From CAJCIT01 sp963771305 (lineage in GTDB: Bacteria > Acidobacteriota > Terriglobia > Bryobacterales > Bryobacteraceae), in NCBI GenBank assembly GCA_963771305.1, contig CAVYTS010000030.1, positions 19,648 to 83,647 on the forward strand: a stretch of DNA of 64,000 nucleotides, given 5' to 3'. Each line of letters begins with the position of its first letter. The first letter of the stretch is position 1. A program made the position numbers and the translations under genes. Below the pieces are notes generated by a model that was given only the letters and a program-made list of their open reading frames with translations, was not told the DNA's origin and did not search any database. This document shows positions 35,615-44,560 of the stretch, one piece after another.

Positions 35615-35977
35615 TTATTTGTGACGCGCGGGAATCTCGAGCCAGGATGCATCCGGTGCCTTTCGACAGGCCGTTGCGTTTGAGCGCCCAGCTTCCTTAT
35701 GCAAGAGATTTTCACAGGCTCAAGCCTGTTTCGCAGGCTTCCCACGAAGAATTGCATGGTACCGCACTTTTGCGAGGGGTCGATAACGCTGGTTTCGCAT
35801 GGTCGCCGCATCGGGGCGCGCCACTCGCAAGAACCACCAAACTTGATAGCGACGCCCGCAGGGCCCGACCCTGACATGCCGCTTGTCATCTTGACTGCAG
35901 CCGCTGAGTTGCCTTGCGGTGTTTACCCCGGTCATGCGCAACAATTAGAAGTCGTTGCCCGCTCTCGCCCAAACAGA
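35615..35977. other. Divergent intergenic region with small hairpin
   Basis: 363 bp between the minus-strand kinase start and the heptose kinase ATG. It contains a perfect 7-bp hairpin with a tttcg loop (aagcctg/caggctt, 35722-35740), not followed by a T run. The heptose gene frame is open through it but without family similarity. No other element recognised. Confidence 0.5.
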
Positions 35978-36964
35978 ATGACAGCACCTATTAACAAGTT
36001 TCGGTCCGCTCGCGTGTTGGTGATAGGCGACGTAATGCTGGATGAATACGTCGTGGGGGTCGTTTCCCGAATCTGTCCGGAGGCCCCCGTTCCGGTGCTC
36101 GACGTCCGCTCGCGTTATAGTTCGCCCGGCGGCGCGGCGAATGTTGCCGTGAACATCGCAAGTCTTGGAGCCAGTGTGGATTTGGTGGGCCTGGCCGGCG
36201 ACGATGCGGCAGGACGTCTGCTTCGTGAGCTTTTGCAACGGGAATCTATTCCGGCGACGGGGCTTGTCGACGCCGGGGATCGTGGAACCATTTCGAAGAC
36301 TCGAATCGTGGCCGGGCAGCAGCAGATCTGCCGGATCGATCATGAAACCAAGTCGGATGTGCCGGGCGGCCTGATCGACCGGCTGATTGACTTGTCGAGG
36401 GAACTGATGAAATCAAACTCCTGGGTGGTGCTGTCCGACTACGCCAAGGGCGTTTTGACGGAGAGATTCTGCTACGAGATCATCTCGTTCGCGCGAGCCG
36501 CTGGGAAAAAAACAATCGTCGATCCAAAATGCACGAGCTTCCGTAAGTATCTGGGATGCGCGGTGATCACCCCCAACGTTGCGGAAGCGTCCGTGGCCAG
36601 CGGCATCGAAATCAATTCCGAACACTCGCTGCATCAAGCAGGGGACGCTCTGGTTGAGCAGTTGCCGGGAAGCAAGATACTCATCACCCGGGGGCCGGAC
36701 GGCATGGCGTTATTCGAACGTGGGTCCGAGGCGGTCTCGATTCCCACCGAAGCCCGAAGAGTTTTCGACGTTACGGGAGCCGGCGATACGGTTGTGGCCA
36801 CGCTGGCAGTGGCTCTGGCAGGGGGTCTTCCGCTGCGTGAGGCCGTGGGATGGGCGAATGTCGCGGCCGGAATTGTGGTGGAAAAGCCTGGAACGGCCAC
36901 CGTAAGCCTGGATGAGTTATTCAGTCACCATGAGAACTCGAAGCGGGCCCGAAGTCTGGAGTGA
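35978..36964 (+). CDS. hldE1 (rfaE1): D-glycero-beta-D-manno-heptose-7-phosphate kinase (HldE domain 1)
   Basis: 328 residues from the ATG at 35978, where PfkB-family similarity starts (FRSARVLVIGDVMLDEYVVGVVSRICPEAPVPVL). Key blocks: YSSPGGAANVAVNIASLGASVDLVGLAGDD, DYAKGVLT, ITPNVAEASV and the catalytic base motif VTGAGDTVVATLAVALA. It phosphorylates heptose 7-phosphate at C1 in ADP-heptose (LPS core) synthesis. Bifunctional HldE would continue with a nucleotidyltransferase; here the protein ends after the kinase. The nucleotidyltransferase is encoded on the opposite strand, converging with one base between the stops. Confidence 0.92.
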   Translation: MTAPINKFRSARVLVIGDVMLDEYVVGVVSRICPEAPVPVLDVRSRYSSPGGAANVAVNIASLGASVDLVGLAGDDAAGRLLRELLQRESIPATGLVDAGDRGTISKTRIVAGQQQICRIDHETKSDVPGGLIDRLIDLSRELMKSNSWVVLSDYAKGVLTERFCYEIISFARAAGKKTIVDPKCTSFRKYLGCAVITPNVAEASVASGIEINSEHSLHQAGDALVEQLPGSKILITRGPDGMALFERGSEAVSIPTEARRVFDVTGAGDTVVATLAVALAGGLPLREAVGWANVAAGIVVEKPGTATVSLDELFSHHENSKRARSLE

Positions 36965-36965
36965 T

Positions 36966-37973
36966 TCAACTGAGGCGCTCGATTATGACATCAGCGGCCT
37001 CTGCAATCGAGTGCGTCGCGGCCGCATCCGGATCCTGATCGATCAAGAGAGTGTGACAACCAGCGGCTTGGCCTGCGGCGACATCGGATTGGCTGTCGCC
37101 CAGCATCCAGCAATCCCCAGCTGGCAACTCATACTCCTTCAGTGCCCTTTCGAAGAGAGCTGTGCCGGGCTTGCGGCAAAGACAATCGTCAGCCAAGGAA
37201 TGCGGGCAGAGATACACTCTATCGATTTTGATACCGTGCGGCGACAGTCGGCGAAAGAGCGCCAGGTTCACTTCAAAGAAATCTTCAATCGTAAAGTACC
37301 CCAGACCGATGCCCTGCTGGTTGGTCACGATGACCAGACGAAATCCGGCTTCCTGGAGGCGAACTAAGCCCTGCGCAACGCCGGGGAGAAGTTCGACCTT
37401 GGCCGGGTCGTGTAAGTAAGGCACGTTCCGAATCAACGTGCCGTCGCGATCGAGAAACACAATCCCGCGGACGCGTTTCGGTGAATCTGCCGGAGCGCTA
37501 TGGGCTTGAAGCGCAGCGACGCGCTCCACAATGGCCGTCGTGCTTTGTTCCATTGCAATAGGCAGCAAGACAACTTTGCCGCCGTAACTCTCGACAGTCG
37601 TTCCCGAACGCAGACCCGTGTAATCGCCGCCTTTGATGTACAAGTCGGGACGCCACCGCTCGATCAGTCCCAGCGGCCGCTCTTCATCCAGAAGAACGAC
37701 GGCGTCCACGCATCCCAAGCCGGCGACAACTTGCATGCGTTGGGCCTCGGGATTCACCGGACGAAACGGGCTTTTGTACCGGCGAATGGATTCATCCGAG
37801 TTAACCGCAATCAACAATCGATCACAGAGGCCCTTTGCCCGCTCAAGTAAATCCACATGGCCGGCATGCAACAGGTCGAACGCGCCGCAGGTGAAGCCAA
37901 TACGCAAGCCTTCTGCACGCTGTTTCATGGCCCACGAATCCGCCGCTTCCAATGAGAGAATCTTCTGAAGCAT
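36966..37973 (-). CDS. Heptose-1-phosphate adenylyltransferase fused to GmhB phosphatase
   Basis: 335 residues, two domains. ~23-155 is the RfaE2/HldE-C nucleotidyltransferase (FTCGAFDLLHAGHVDLLERAKGL, HxGH motif; DLYIKGGDY; VLLPIAMEQSTTAIVERV). ~168-330 is a HAD-IIIA histidinol-phosphatase/GmhB-type domain: FLDRDGTLIRNVPYL nucleophile, VIVTNQQGIG, a CPHS..DDCLCRKPG zinc loop, and WMLGDSQSDVAAGQAAG. It would supply both the 7-phosphatase step and the ADP transfer step that flank HldE1 action. Fusion of these two, rather than kinase plus transferase, is unusual. Cytosolic. Confidence 0.9.
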   Translation of the reverse strand: MLQKILSLEAADSWAMKQRAEGLRIGFTCGAFDLLHAGHVDLLERAKGLCDRLLIAVNSDESIRRYKSPFRPVNPEAQRMQVVAGLGCVDAVVLLDEERPLGLIERWRPDLYIKGGDYTGLRSGTTVESYGGKVVLLPIAMEQSTTAIVERVAALQAHSAPADSPKRVRGIVFLDRDGTLIRNVPYLHDPAKVELLPGVAQGLVRLQEAGFRLVIVTNQQGIGLGYFTIEDFFEVNLALFRRLSPHGIKIDRVYLCPHSLADDCLCRKPGTALFERALKEYELPAGDCWMLGDSQSDVAAGQAAGCHTLLIDQDPDAAATHSIAEAADVIIERLS

Positions 37974-37982
37974 TCGGCAGAA

Positions 37983-40900
37983 CTAGCGCGATCGCAGAAC
38001 GTCACTGAGCCAGGACTGACCTGGGCTTGCCAAGCCACCCTCCGCGTCGCTGCTCGTCTTGTCCCACGCTTCCCGTGTGAGGGGCTGGACGCTTTCCAGC
38101 TTCTTGGCGGCAAGGGATGTGTTCAACGCCTTCAGGCTGCTCGCCGCAAATGTGTCGAACTCCTTGACCACATCCTGGCGATCATGCGTAAGTGAGTCGA
38201 TCCTGGCGACGTAGTAATCCGCCGGACGCCCTTCATACCCCACGAGTGCGCCATAGAGCTGCGCGGTCTTCTCACGGATCCGCTCTTCGCCGGTAATTGC
38301 GCCGCCTTCCGTAGTAGCCACGATTTTCTTGCGAAGGTCTTCGACTTTCACTGCGAGATCGTTGCATTGCTTAGCGAGTGGATCGGTACCCAGAGCGGCG
38401 GCACGCTGCAGGAGGGCGGCGTGTACCCCGTTAATCCGGTCGACGTCAAACGTAAGGTCGCCGAGCAAAGCATACACACGCATAGTGGCGTCGAGTTCCA
38501 GCTTGCGGTCGGCGATGGTATAGGTCGCTCGCGGGTCAAGTTGCACGTCGATTTTAGTTGTGTAAGTCTCGGTGCCGCGAGTCATCTTCACGGTGTAAGT
38601 TCCGGGAAGCAGTCTGGGGCCGACAATCGCTTCGCCGGCGGCCGAGGCGGCGGGAGGAACCTTGGGCGCCTTCATGCGCATCGACCACTGAACGCGGCTG
38701 ATGCCTAGGCGGCTGTTCGCTGGTAACGTATCCACGAGTTTTCCGTCGCTATCGAACACCTCGATTTTCATTCGCCCGTAGACGTGCCGCTTCTTCTGGT
38801 AATAGGTGATCAGTGCCGCGTCAGGCGGGTTCGGGCCGACAAATGTGCCATCGCCATCCGTCCATCCACCTTGCGCTAACAAACGCTGCTGTGTGTTCCG
38901 GCCTTTCAAGAAAGCAACGTCCTTGGCGAGCGTGTCCTGGGTTAAGTTCCGGAGCGGCGTGATATCGTCGACAATCCAGATACCGCGCCCGTGCGTTGCG
39001 AGAATCAAGTCCGATTCGCGCGGATGCACGACGATGTCGCGCACCGCGACATTCGGGAAATCGGCGCCTTTGTATTGAGCCCACTGCGTTCCGCCGTCAA
39101 TCGAAACCCAGAGGCCAAATTCCGTGCCGAGAAACAAAAGCCGAGACGAAACAGTGTCTTCTTTGATGACGTGCGCGTAGCCGCGAATCCCGCTGGCCGA
39201 TGAGACGATTGGTGTCCAAGTCTGGCCAAAGTCCGTTGTCTTGAAGGCGTAGGGCGCCATGTCGCCAAAGGTGTGCCGATCGAAGGTGGCGTAGGCAGTG
39301 CCCTCTTCGAAGCGGCTGGCCTCAACCCAGGAAACCCAGGAAGCCTTGGGAAGATTGGGCACATGGCTGACCACGTTGTTCCAGGTCTTGCCACCGTCGC
39401 GTGTGAGCTGCAGATTGCCATCATCGGTGCCTACCCAAATCACCTGCCCGTTGCGCGGCGATTCGCTGATGGAGTAGATGGTGGTGTGCATCTCTGCTTC
39501 GGAGTTGTCAACCGTCACGCCGCCCGATTGCTCCTGCTTCTGCTTCGCAGGATCGTTGGTAGTGAGGTCAGGCGAGATGCGATCCCAGGTCTGCCCGTGA
39601 TCGCGGGTCCGAAACAGGAATTGTGCACCGATGTAAACCGTCCCCGTCTCATTCGGGCTCAGATGAATAGGCGTGTTCCAGTTGAAGCGCAGCTTCCCTT
39701 CACCGTAATTAGGCTGAGGCTGGATGCCGCGGGCTGAGAGCGTTTGCCGGTTAAGGCGCGAGATGGTCCCGCCTTGGGCTTCCAGGTAGACGTAGTTCGG
39801 GTCCGACGGATCTGCAAAGACGAAGAAGCCATCGCCGCCGTACAGGTTCTCCCATCGGCTGTTGGTAATGCCGCCGGGGTACGAGGAATCGCCGATCCAC
39901 ACGCTGTTGTCCTGCAGTCCGCCGTATACGTGATAGGAGTCGTGCATATCGACGCTCACGTGATAGAACTGCGAAATTGGCAGATTATTGGCCTTCAGCC
40001 ACTTGTTGCCGGAATCGTGCGAGTACCAGACTCCGCCGTCGTCGCCGGTAATGATCTCATTCGAGTCGGCGGGATTGATCCAGACGTCATGAAAATCTCC
40101 GTGAGCGCCGCCCGAGGCGCTGCTGAAACTGGCGCCGCCATCGCTGCTGACGATCAAGCCTCCGCCGGGCTTGTAGATCTTATTCTCGTCCTTCGGATCC
40201 ACGATTAAATTGGCGAAGTAGAAGGGCCGCCAAACCATCATCTGGCTGCGGTCGCGCTCTTCCCACGTTTTGCCGCCATCGGCCGAACGAAACAGCGCGC
40301 TACGAGTTGACTCGATCAGCGCATAGACCACGTCGGGCTTCGACGGCGCCGTCGAGATCGCAACGCGGCCCCAAGGTTTCGCGGGAAGTCCTTTGGCCGA
40401 TTGCGCATCCAGATTTGTCCAGTTTGCTCCACCATCGGTCGTTTTATAGAACGCGCTGGAGCTGGGCGTTGTCGGTGAATCTCCACCGGAGCGGAAGGTC
40501 CAACCTTTACGACGGAAATCCCACATGCCCGCGTAGAGCGTTTTGGAATCGTGAGCACTCATTGAGATCGAGGAACAACCGGTGGACAAGTTGGCGCCTT
40601 TCAGTATCAGCGTCCAGCTCTTGCCGCCGTTAGTAGTCTTGTAGAGGCCTCGATCGCTGCTGTCGCTCCACAGCGCACCCGTCGCGCAGGCGTAGACGGT
40701 GTTGCCGTCTTTCGGATCGACCAAAATCTTGCTAATTCGCTCCGAATTCTTCAGACCCATGTTGGTCCAGTTCTCACCGCCGTCTGTCGATTTATAGATT
40801 CCATCACCGATCGAGGCGCTGTTTCGCGTCCAAGCCTCGCCCGTGCCGGCCCAAAGTGTCTTCGGCGCCGATGGGTCAATTGTGATGGCGCCGATAGATT

Positions 40901-41168
40901 GCACTGGCTGCTTATCGAAGACGGGTTTGTAAGTCGTACCGCCGTCGACGGATTTCCAGAGTCCGCCACTCGCCGCCGCGACGTAGATGGTCAGCCTGCC
41001 GTTCTCCGGTACCGCAGCAAGGGAGGTCACACGGCCGCTCATCTGAGCCGACCCTATGTTGCGGGCACCCAGCCCCGAGATGGTATCGGAACTGAACTTA
41101 ACTTGCTGGGCGGACAATCCGGCCGCACTCATTAACCCCGCAATCAGGAAGCCGATTGTTGCTCTCAC
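37983..41168 (-). CDS. Secreted Asp-box/BNR beta-propeller protein (VPS10/sialidase-like)
   Basis: 1061 residues. Signal peptide MRATIGFLIAGLMSAAGLSAQ. Residues ~25-730 hold a series of propeller blades with Asp-box motifs of the S-x-D-G-G-x-x-W form (STDGGENWTNMG, TTNGGKSWTLIL, TTDGGANWTNLD, SADGGKTWEERD, TRDGGKTWNNVV, TTDFGQTWTPIV). The remaining C-terminus carries a beta region (KRHVYGRMKIEVFDSDGKLVDTL...PGTYTVKMTRG) and a helical end. No sialidase FRIP or Arg triad was recognised, so glycoside hydrolase activity is unproven. The gene overlaps the upstream LolA-like gene by 4 nt. Large families of this type are typical of Acidobacteriota and Bacteroidota. Confidence 0.85.
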   Translation of the reverse strand: MRATIGFLIAGLMSAAGLSAQQVKFSSDTISGLGARNIGSAQMSGRVTSLAAVPENGRLTIYVAAASGGLWKSVDGGTTYKPVFDKQPVQSIGAITIDPSAPKTLWAGTGEAWTRNSASIGDGIYKSTDGGENWTNMGLKNSERISKILVDPKDGNTVYACATGALWSDSSDRGLYKTTNGGKSWTLILKGANLSTGCSSISMSAHDSKTLYAGMWDFRRKGWTFRSGGDSPTTPSSSAFYKTTDGGANWTNLDAQSAKGLPAKPWGRVAISTAPSKPDVVYALIESTRSALFRSADGGKTWEERDRSQMMVWRPFYFANLIVDPKDENKIYKPGGGLIVSSDGGASFSSASGGAHGDFHDVWINPADSNEIITGDDGGVWYSHDSGNKWLKANNLPISQFYHVSVDMHDSYHVYGGLQDNSVWIGDSSYPGGITNSRWENLYGGDGFFVFADPSDPNYVYLEAQGGTISRLNRQTLSARGIQPQPNYGEGKLRFNWNTPIHLSPNETGTVYIGAQFLFRTRDHGQTWDRISPDLTTNDPAKQKQEQSGGVTVDNSEAEMHTTIYSISESPRNGQVIWVGTDDGNLQLTRDGGKTWNNVVSHVPNLPKASWVSWVEASRFEEGTAYATFDRHTFGDMAPYAFKTTDFGQTWTPIVSSASGIRGYAHVIKEDTVSSRLLFLGTEFGLWVSIDGGTQWAQYKGADFPNVAVRDIVVHPRESDLILATHGRGIWIVDDITPLRNLTQDTLAKDVAFLKGRNTQQRLLAQGGWTDGDGTFVGPNPPDAALITYYQKKRHVYGRMKIEVFDSDGKLVDTLPANSRLGISRVQWSMRMKAPKVPPAASAAGEAIVGPRLLPGTYTVKMTRGTETYTTKIDVQLDPRATYTIADRKLELDATMRVYALLGDLTFDVDRINGVHAALLQRAAALGTDPLAKQCNDLAVKVEDLRKKIVATTEGGAITGEERIREKTAQLYGALVGYEGRPADYYVARIDSLTHDRQDVVKEFDTFAASSLKALNTSLAAKKLESVQPLTREAWDKTSSDAEGGLASPGQSWLSDVLRSR

Positions 41169-41932
41169 TTCGCACCCCCCGTGGGCAAGGTGAAGCTCGC
41201 GTCGTTTATCGGCACGTTAATCTCGATTTTGTCGACCGTGTATTTTACCCGGAATGGGCTGCCTTTCTGCCCTGACTCAAACGCAAACGGAAAGTAGATT
41301 CCGTCCACCTGATCGTAGTCGCCGAAATAGGTTTCCGAGTAGCGGACAGTTCCCCGAATGTTACGCTCCGTTTCGACTTTCAGTTCGAGAAAGGAATCGG
41401 CGTCGATGTAGTAGTAGCGGACGTCGCTGTTGTTCAGCGTCAGCTTGATTTTGTAACAGTCGGTTCCTTCCACGGAATCGTGGCCGATGAGTTCGGCCCG
41501 ATGATCCTTGTTCTTGTAGTCGACCAGTTGGCCGTCGATATCGGCATCCGTGATCAGACCCTTCATGTCGTCTGCGGATAGCAGGTCGGGGTCTTTTCGC
41601 CCCTCAAAGGGAGACACTTGCCAGCCTGTTTTGCCATCGTAGGCTTCTACCTGCGCCATGCCTTGGATGATGAACTCCTCGCGAACCTTATTGGGTCGTT
41701 CGTTCTCCTGAACAAACCGGGCGCGAAAATCGCCCTGGTCGATTCTCCCGGTGGCGCGCATGGTGCGAACCGCCTTAATTCTTGCTAGACCGCCGCGAGC
41801 CTGTATGTTTTTCGCGATGATTTCGTCTAGGGACGGAGTAGTTTCCGGAGCAGGGGGTTGGCCGCTCGCGACAATTGATAAAAATGATAGAACTGCCGCG
41901 GCGCAGGAGATGGTTAAAAACGTACGTATCAA
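41165..41932 (-). CDS. Outer membrane lipoprotein-sorting (LolA-like) periplasmic protein
   Basis: 255 residues. Signal peptide to about residue 24 (FLSIVASGQ). SLDEIIAKNIQARGGLARIKAVRTMRATGRI, YDGKTGWQVSPFEG, GTDCYKIKLTLNNSDVRYYYIDADSFLELKVE and YGDYDQVDGIYFPF match the LolA/LolB-like half-barrel family, whose large acidobacterial branch is not proven to carry lipoproteins. It binds hydrophobic ligands in the family. It is translationally coupled (ATGA) to the Asp-box protein, which hints at joint envelope function. Confidence 0.82.
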   Translation of the reverse strand: MIRTFLTISCAAAVLSFLSIVASGQPPAPETTPSLDEIIAKNIQARGGLARIKAVRTMRATGRIDQGDFRARFVQENERPNKVREEFIIQGMAQVEAYDGKTGWQVSPFEGRKDPDLLSADDMKGLITDADIDGQLVDYKNKDHRAELIGHDSVEGTDCYKIKLTLNNSDVRYYYIDADSFLELKVETERNIRGTVRYSETYFGDYDQVDGIYFPFAFESGQKGSPFRVKYTVDKIEINVPINDASFTLPTGGAK

Positions 41933-42017
41933 AGGAGATTCCTCGACTGCGGGAATTCTAGCATTGAGCCGGCCGGGCGTTTCCCCGGAGCCGGCTCAAT
42001 GTGAGGACCCAGTCGAG

Positions 42018-42680
42018 TTAACTCGCGGGTTGAGGAACGATCCGAAGATAGGGCTTGGGAGATTTCCAGCCCGCCGGATACCTCTGCTTGGCTTCGTCGT
42101 CGGAAACTGATCCCAGGATGATGACGTCCTCGCCGTTCTTCCAGTTCACCGGGGTAGCCACCTTGTGCTTCGCCGTGAGCTGAATGGAATCCAGGACACG
42201 CAGGATTTCATCGAAGTTCCGTCCGGTGCTCATCGGATAGCTGAGCATCAACTTGATCTTCTTGTCGGGGCCCACGATAAACACAGTGCGCACGGTTGCG
42301 TTGGTCGCGGCGGTACGGCCTTCGGCGGTCTCGCCCGCATCGGCAGGCAGCATGTTGTAAAGCTTCGAGATGTAAAGCGTAGGGTCGCCGATCATGGGGT
42401 AGTTGACCTTGTGCCCCTGAGTTTCTTCAATGTCGGTTGCCCATTTACTGTGATTCGTTACCGGGTCGACACTGAGACCGATGATCTTTGTATGGCGTTT
42501 GGCGAACTCCGGTTCGAGCGATGCCATATAGCCAAGTTCTGTAGTACAAACCGGCGTAAAGTCCTTGGGATGCGAGAAAAAGACGGCCCAGCCGTCGCCA
42601 ATCCATTGGTGAAACTTGACCTCACCTTGGGTTGTCTCGGCTGTGAAATTTGGCGCTTCGTCATTGATGCGTAAAGACAT
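42018..42680 (-). CDS. 1-Cys peroxiredoxin (Prx6 family)
   Basis: 220 residues. The peroxidatic Cys45 lies in HPKDFTPVCTTELGYMA, with the Prx6 features ITDVSVDP-like GLSVDPVTNHSKWATDIEET, YPMIGDPTLYISKLYNMLP and a long C-terminal domain (PVNWKNGEDVIILGSVSDDEAKQRYPAGW). It reduces H2O2, alkyl or lipid hydroperoxides. No resolving Cys is seen, as expected of 1-Cys enzymes. The ATG has an aggag site, and a sigma-70-type promoter lies 54-83 bp upstream. Divergent from the sulfide-detoxifying fusion gene. Confidence 0.93.
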   Translation of the reverse strand: MSLRINDEAPNFTAETTQGEVKFHQWIGDGWAVFFSHPKDFTPVCTTELGYMASLEPEFAKRHTKIIGLSVDPVTNHSKWATDIEETQGHKVNYPMIGDPTLYISKLYNMLPADAGETAEGRTAATNATVRTVFIVGPDKKIKLMLSYPMSTGRNFDEILRVLDSIQLTAKHKVATPVNWKNGEDVIILGSVSDDEAKQRYPAGWKSPKPYLRIVPQPAS

Positions 42681-42734
42681 CTTGCATATCTCCTGTTTTG
42701 AATCGTTTTAGTAGGAATTGATGAACCACACCAT

Positions 42735-42763
42735 TTTATGCCAGGAGGTATTAAGGCTGTCAA
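42735..42763 (-). promoter_or_regulatory. Sigma-70-type promoter of the peroxiredoxin gene
   Basis: On the minus strand a perfect ttgaca (42758-42763) and a cataaa (42735-42740, 4 of 6 consensus bases) are separated by 17 bp. They lie 54-83 bases before the peroxiredoxin ATG, with an aggag ribosome site between. Confidence 0.7.
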
Positions 42764-42833
42764 GGTGCGACGGACGCCAATAAGTAAGAGATACTATTTC
42801 TTGTATCAACAAGAGCGGCGTTATGGGGGCCAC

Positions 42834-44231
42834 ATGCAGTCGGTTCAAGTAGAACGGTTCTACCTCGGTTGCTTGGCGCATGCCTCGTATCTGATTGGTT
42901 CAGAGGGCGTAGGGGCAGTCATCGATCCGCAACGGGACGTGGATTTGTATATCGATGCGGCTGCCCGCGCGGGGCTCAAGATTGAGCACGTTATCGAAAC
43001 CCATTTGCACGCCGACTTTGTTTCGGGCCACCACGAACTTGCTGATCGCACGGGCGCGAAAATCTACCTCGGCGACGGCAGCGGAGCCGCGTTTCCCCAC
43101 GTAGCCGTAAAGGACGGCGATTCGCTGCAGTTTGGTAGTTGCCACCTCGATTTTCTGCAAACCCCTGGCCACACGTTGGAAAGCATTTGCATCCTCCTGG
43201 CGGACATAAAAGAGCCCCGCCAGCCGAAAAAGGTCTTCACGGGCGACACGCTTTTTGTGGGCGACGTCGGCCGCCCGGATCTTTCTGCCGGTCACACGCC
43301 ACAGCAGTTGGCGGCGCTGTTGTACAAGAGCCTGCAGGAGAAACTTCTGACGCTGCCCGATGACACAGAGATCTTCCCGGCCCACGGGGCGGGTTCCCTG
43401 TGTGGCCGGCAAATGAGCTCGGAGAGCTCGTCGACCATTGCAAAGGAGCGCCGTTCGAACTACGCGCTGCAGGCGAAGACTTGTGATGAGTTTATACACC
43501 TGCTTACGGATAGCCTCCCGCCACGCCCGGAATATTTTGCGCGGGAAGTGGAGTTGAACCGCCGCGGTGCAGCACCACTCAGGGAACTGCCAGCGCTGTC
43601 GGCTCTGTCTGCGGATGAGGTGTTGCGGTTGCAGTCGGAGGGTGCCGTGGTGGTGGATACGCGGCCTGCTATGGAGTTTGCCGTGGCGCACGTTCCCGGG
43701 TCCATCCATATCGCCCTCACCGGGCAATATGCTTCTTGGGCAGCACGCATTCTGGGGCTGGACACGAAGCTGATCATTGCGGGAGAAGATTCCGATCACG
43801 TCCGCGAATCTCAATTGCGGCTCGCCCGGGTGGGCGTGGAGAACGTTGTGGGGTACCTGGAAAATGGCCCTGTCGGCTGGATCCAAGGCGGTCAGGAACT
43901 GGACTATATCCCGCAGGTGACAGCTCAGGACTTGGCGGAGCTGCTGGAAACGGAACAGGGAAAAATCGCCATTCTGGACGTGCGGGAGCCTGCTGAAGTG
44001 AACAACGGCGCCTTAGAAAACTCGATTCACATTCCCTTGGGTGAACTGGCAAAGAGGACGGGCGAACTGGATCCAGGCAAACTGCTGGTGGTCCACTGCA
44101 AGGGCGGGTACCGCAGCTCCATCGCGACCAGCCTGCTCCGCCGCGCCGGGTTCCGCGACATTGCGAACCTGATTGGGGGATTCGACGCGTGGAAGGGGGC
44201 GGGGTCAGCTTGCGTGACGCAGATGGCCTAG
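42834..44231 (+). CDS. Metallo-beta-lactamase persulfide dioxygenase-like protein with two rhodanese domains
   Basis: 465 residues from the ATG at 42834 (frame open to 42738). ~1-240 is an MBL fold of the ETHE1/glyoxalase II type: IDPQRDVDLYIDAA, THLHADFVSGHHELA (HxHxDH), TPGHTLESICILL, FTGDTLFVGDVGRPDL and FPAHGAGSLCG. First rhodanese ~265-355 (VVVDTRPAMEFAVAHVPGSIHIA) lacks a Cys in its loop (AGEDSDHVRES), so is probably inactive. The second ~370-465 has the active loop VVHCKGGYRS. By family it oxidises glutathione persulfide to sulfite and moves sulfane sulfur. Cytosolic. Divergent from the peroxiredoxin gene. Confidence 0.9.
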   Translation: MQSVQVERFYLGCLAHASYLIGSEGVGAVIDPQRDVDLYIDAAARAGLKIEHVIETHLHADFVSGHHELADRTGAKIYLGDGSGAAFPHVAVKDGDSLQFGSCHLDFLQTPGHTLESICILLADIKEPRQPKKVFTGDTLFVGDVGRPDLSAGHTPQQLAALLYKSLQEKLLTLPDDTEIFPAHGAGSLCGRQMSSESSSTIAKERRSNYALQAKTCDEFIHLLTDSLPPRPEYFAREVELNRRGAAPLRELPALSALSADEVLRLQSEGAVVVDTRPAMEFAVAHVPGSIHIALTGQYASWAARILGLDTKLIIAGEDSDHVRESQLRLARVGVENVVGYLENGPVGWIQGGQELDYIPQVTAQDLAELLETEQGKIAILDVREPAEVNNGALENSIHIPLGELAKRTGELDPGKLLVVHCKGGYRSSIATSLLRRAGFRDIANLIGGFDAWKGAGSACVTQMA

Positions 44232-44560
44232 GTAACGGCCAGTTTCGGAGAGTGACCATCCGCAACAAAAAGGGCCAGACCGTGCTGGGGGGCGCCAAAG
44301 AAAAAAGGACCGTTTAGACAAAAGGCTCTCTGCGAAGCGATTGAGAAGCTAAACCAGCGCTAGTCGGAATCCGTGAAGAAATCGCTTGTGCCTCCGAGCA
44401 CAGAACGCCGGGATGACTGTCGGCTCAGCATCCTAAAGCCCATGCCACGTTGGCCGGCATCCACTTGCTGACGCGCGCGGTTCTGTGCTGAAGTTCGCAC
44501 AGAATCTCACGCGCGCGGTTGCTCCCTCAGCCACAGACTGAAGGCATATGGCAGGTGGTT
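44232..44560. other. Gene-free stretch with hairpin between 12-bp direct repeats
   Basis: No gene supported. At 44471-44482 and 44509-44520 the sequence acgcgcgcggtt occurs twice in direct orientation; between them, starting at the end of the first copy, is a perfect 8-bp stem (ttctgtgc/gcacagaa, 44481-44504) with an 8-base loop. It lies 40-90 bp beyond the end of the minus-strand gene at 44561, so it may be a transcription end, but no T run follows on either strand. Confidence 0.6.

Noticed and set aside
42900..43886. A 328-codon open frame on the minus strand
   Set aside because: Antisense to the metallo-beta-lactamase/rhodanese gene whose motifs are unmistakable; no domain in the antisense reading.
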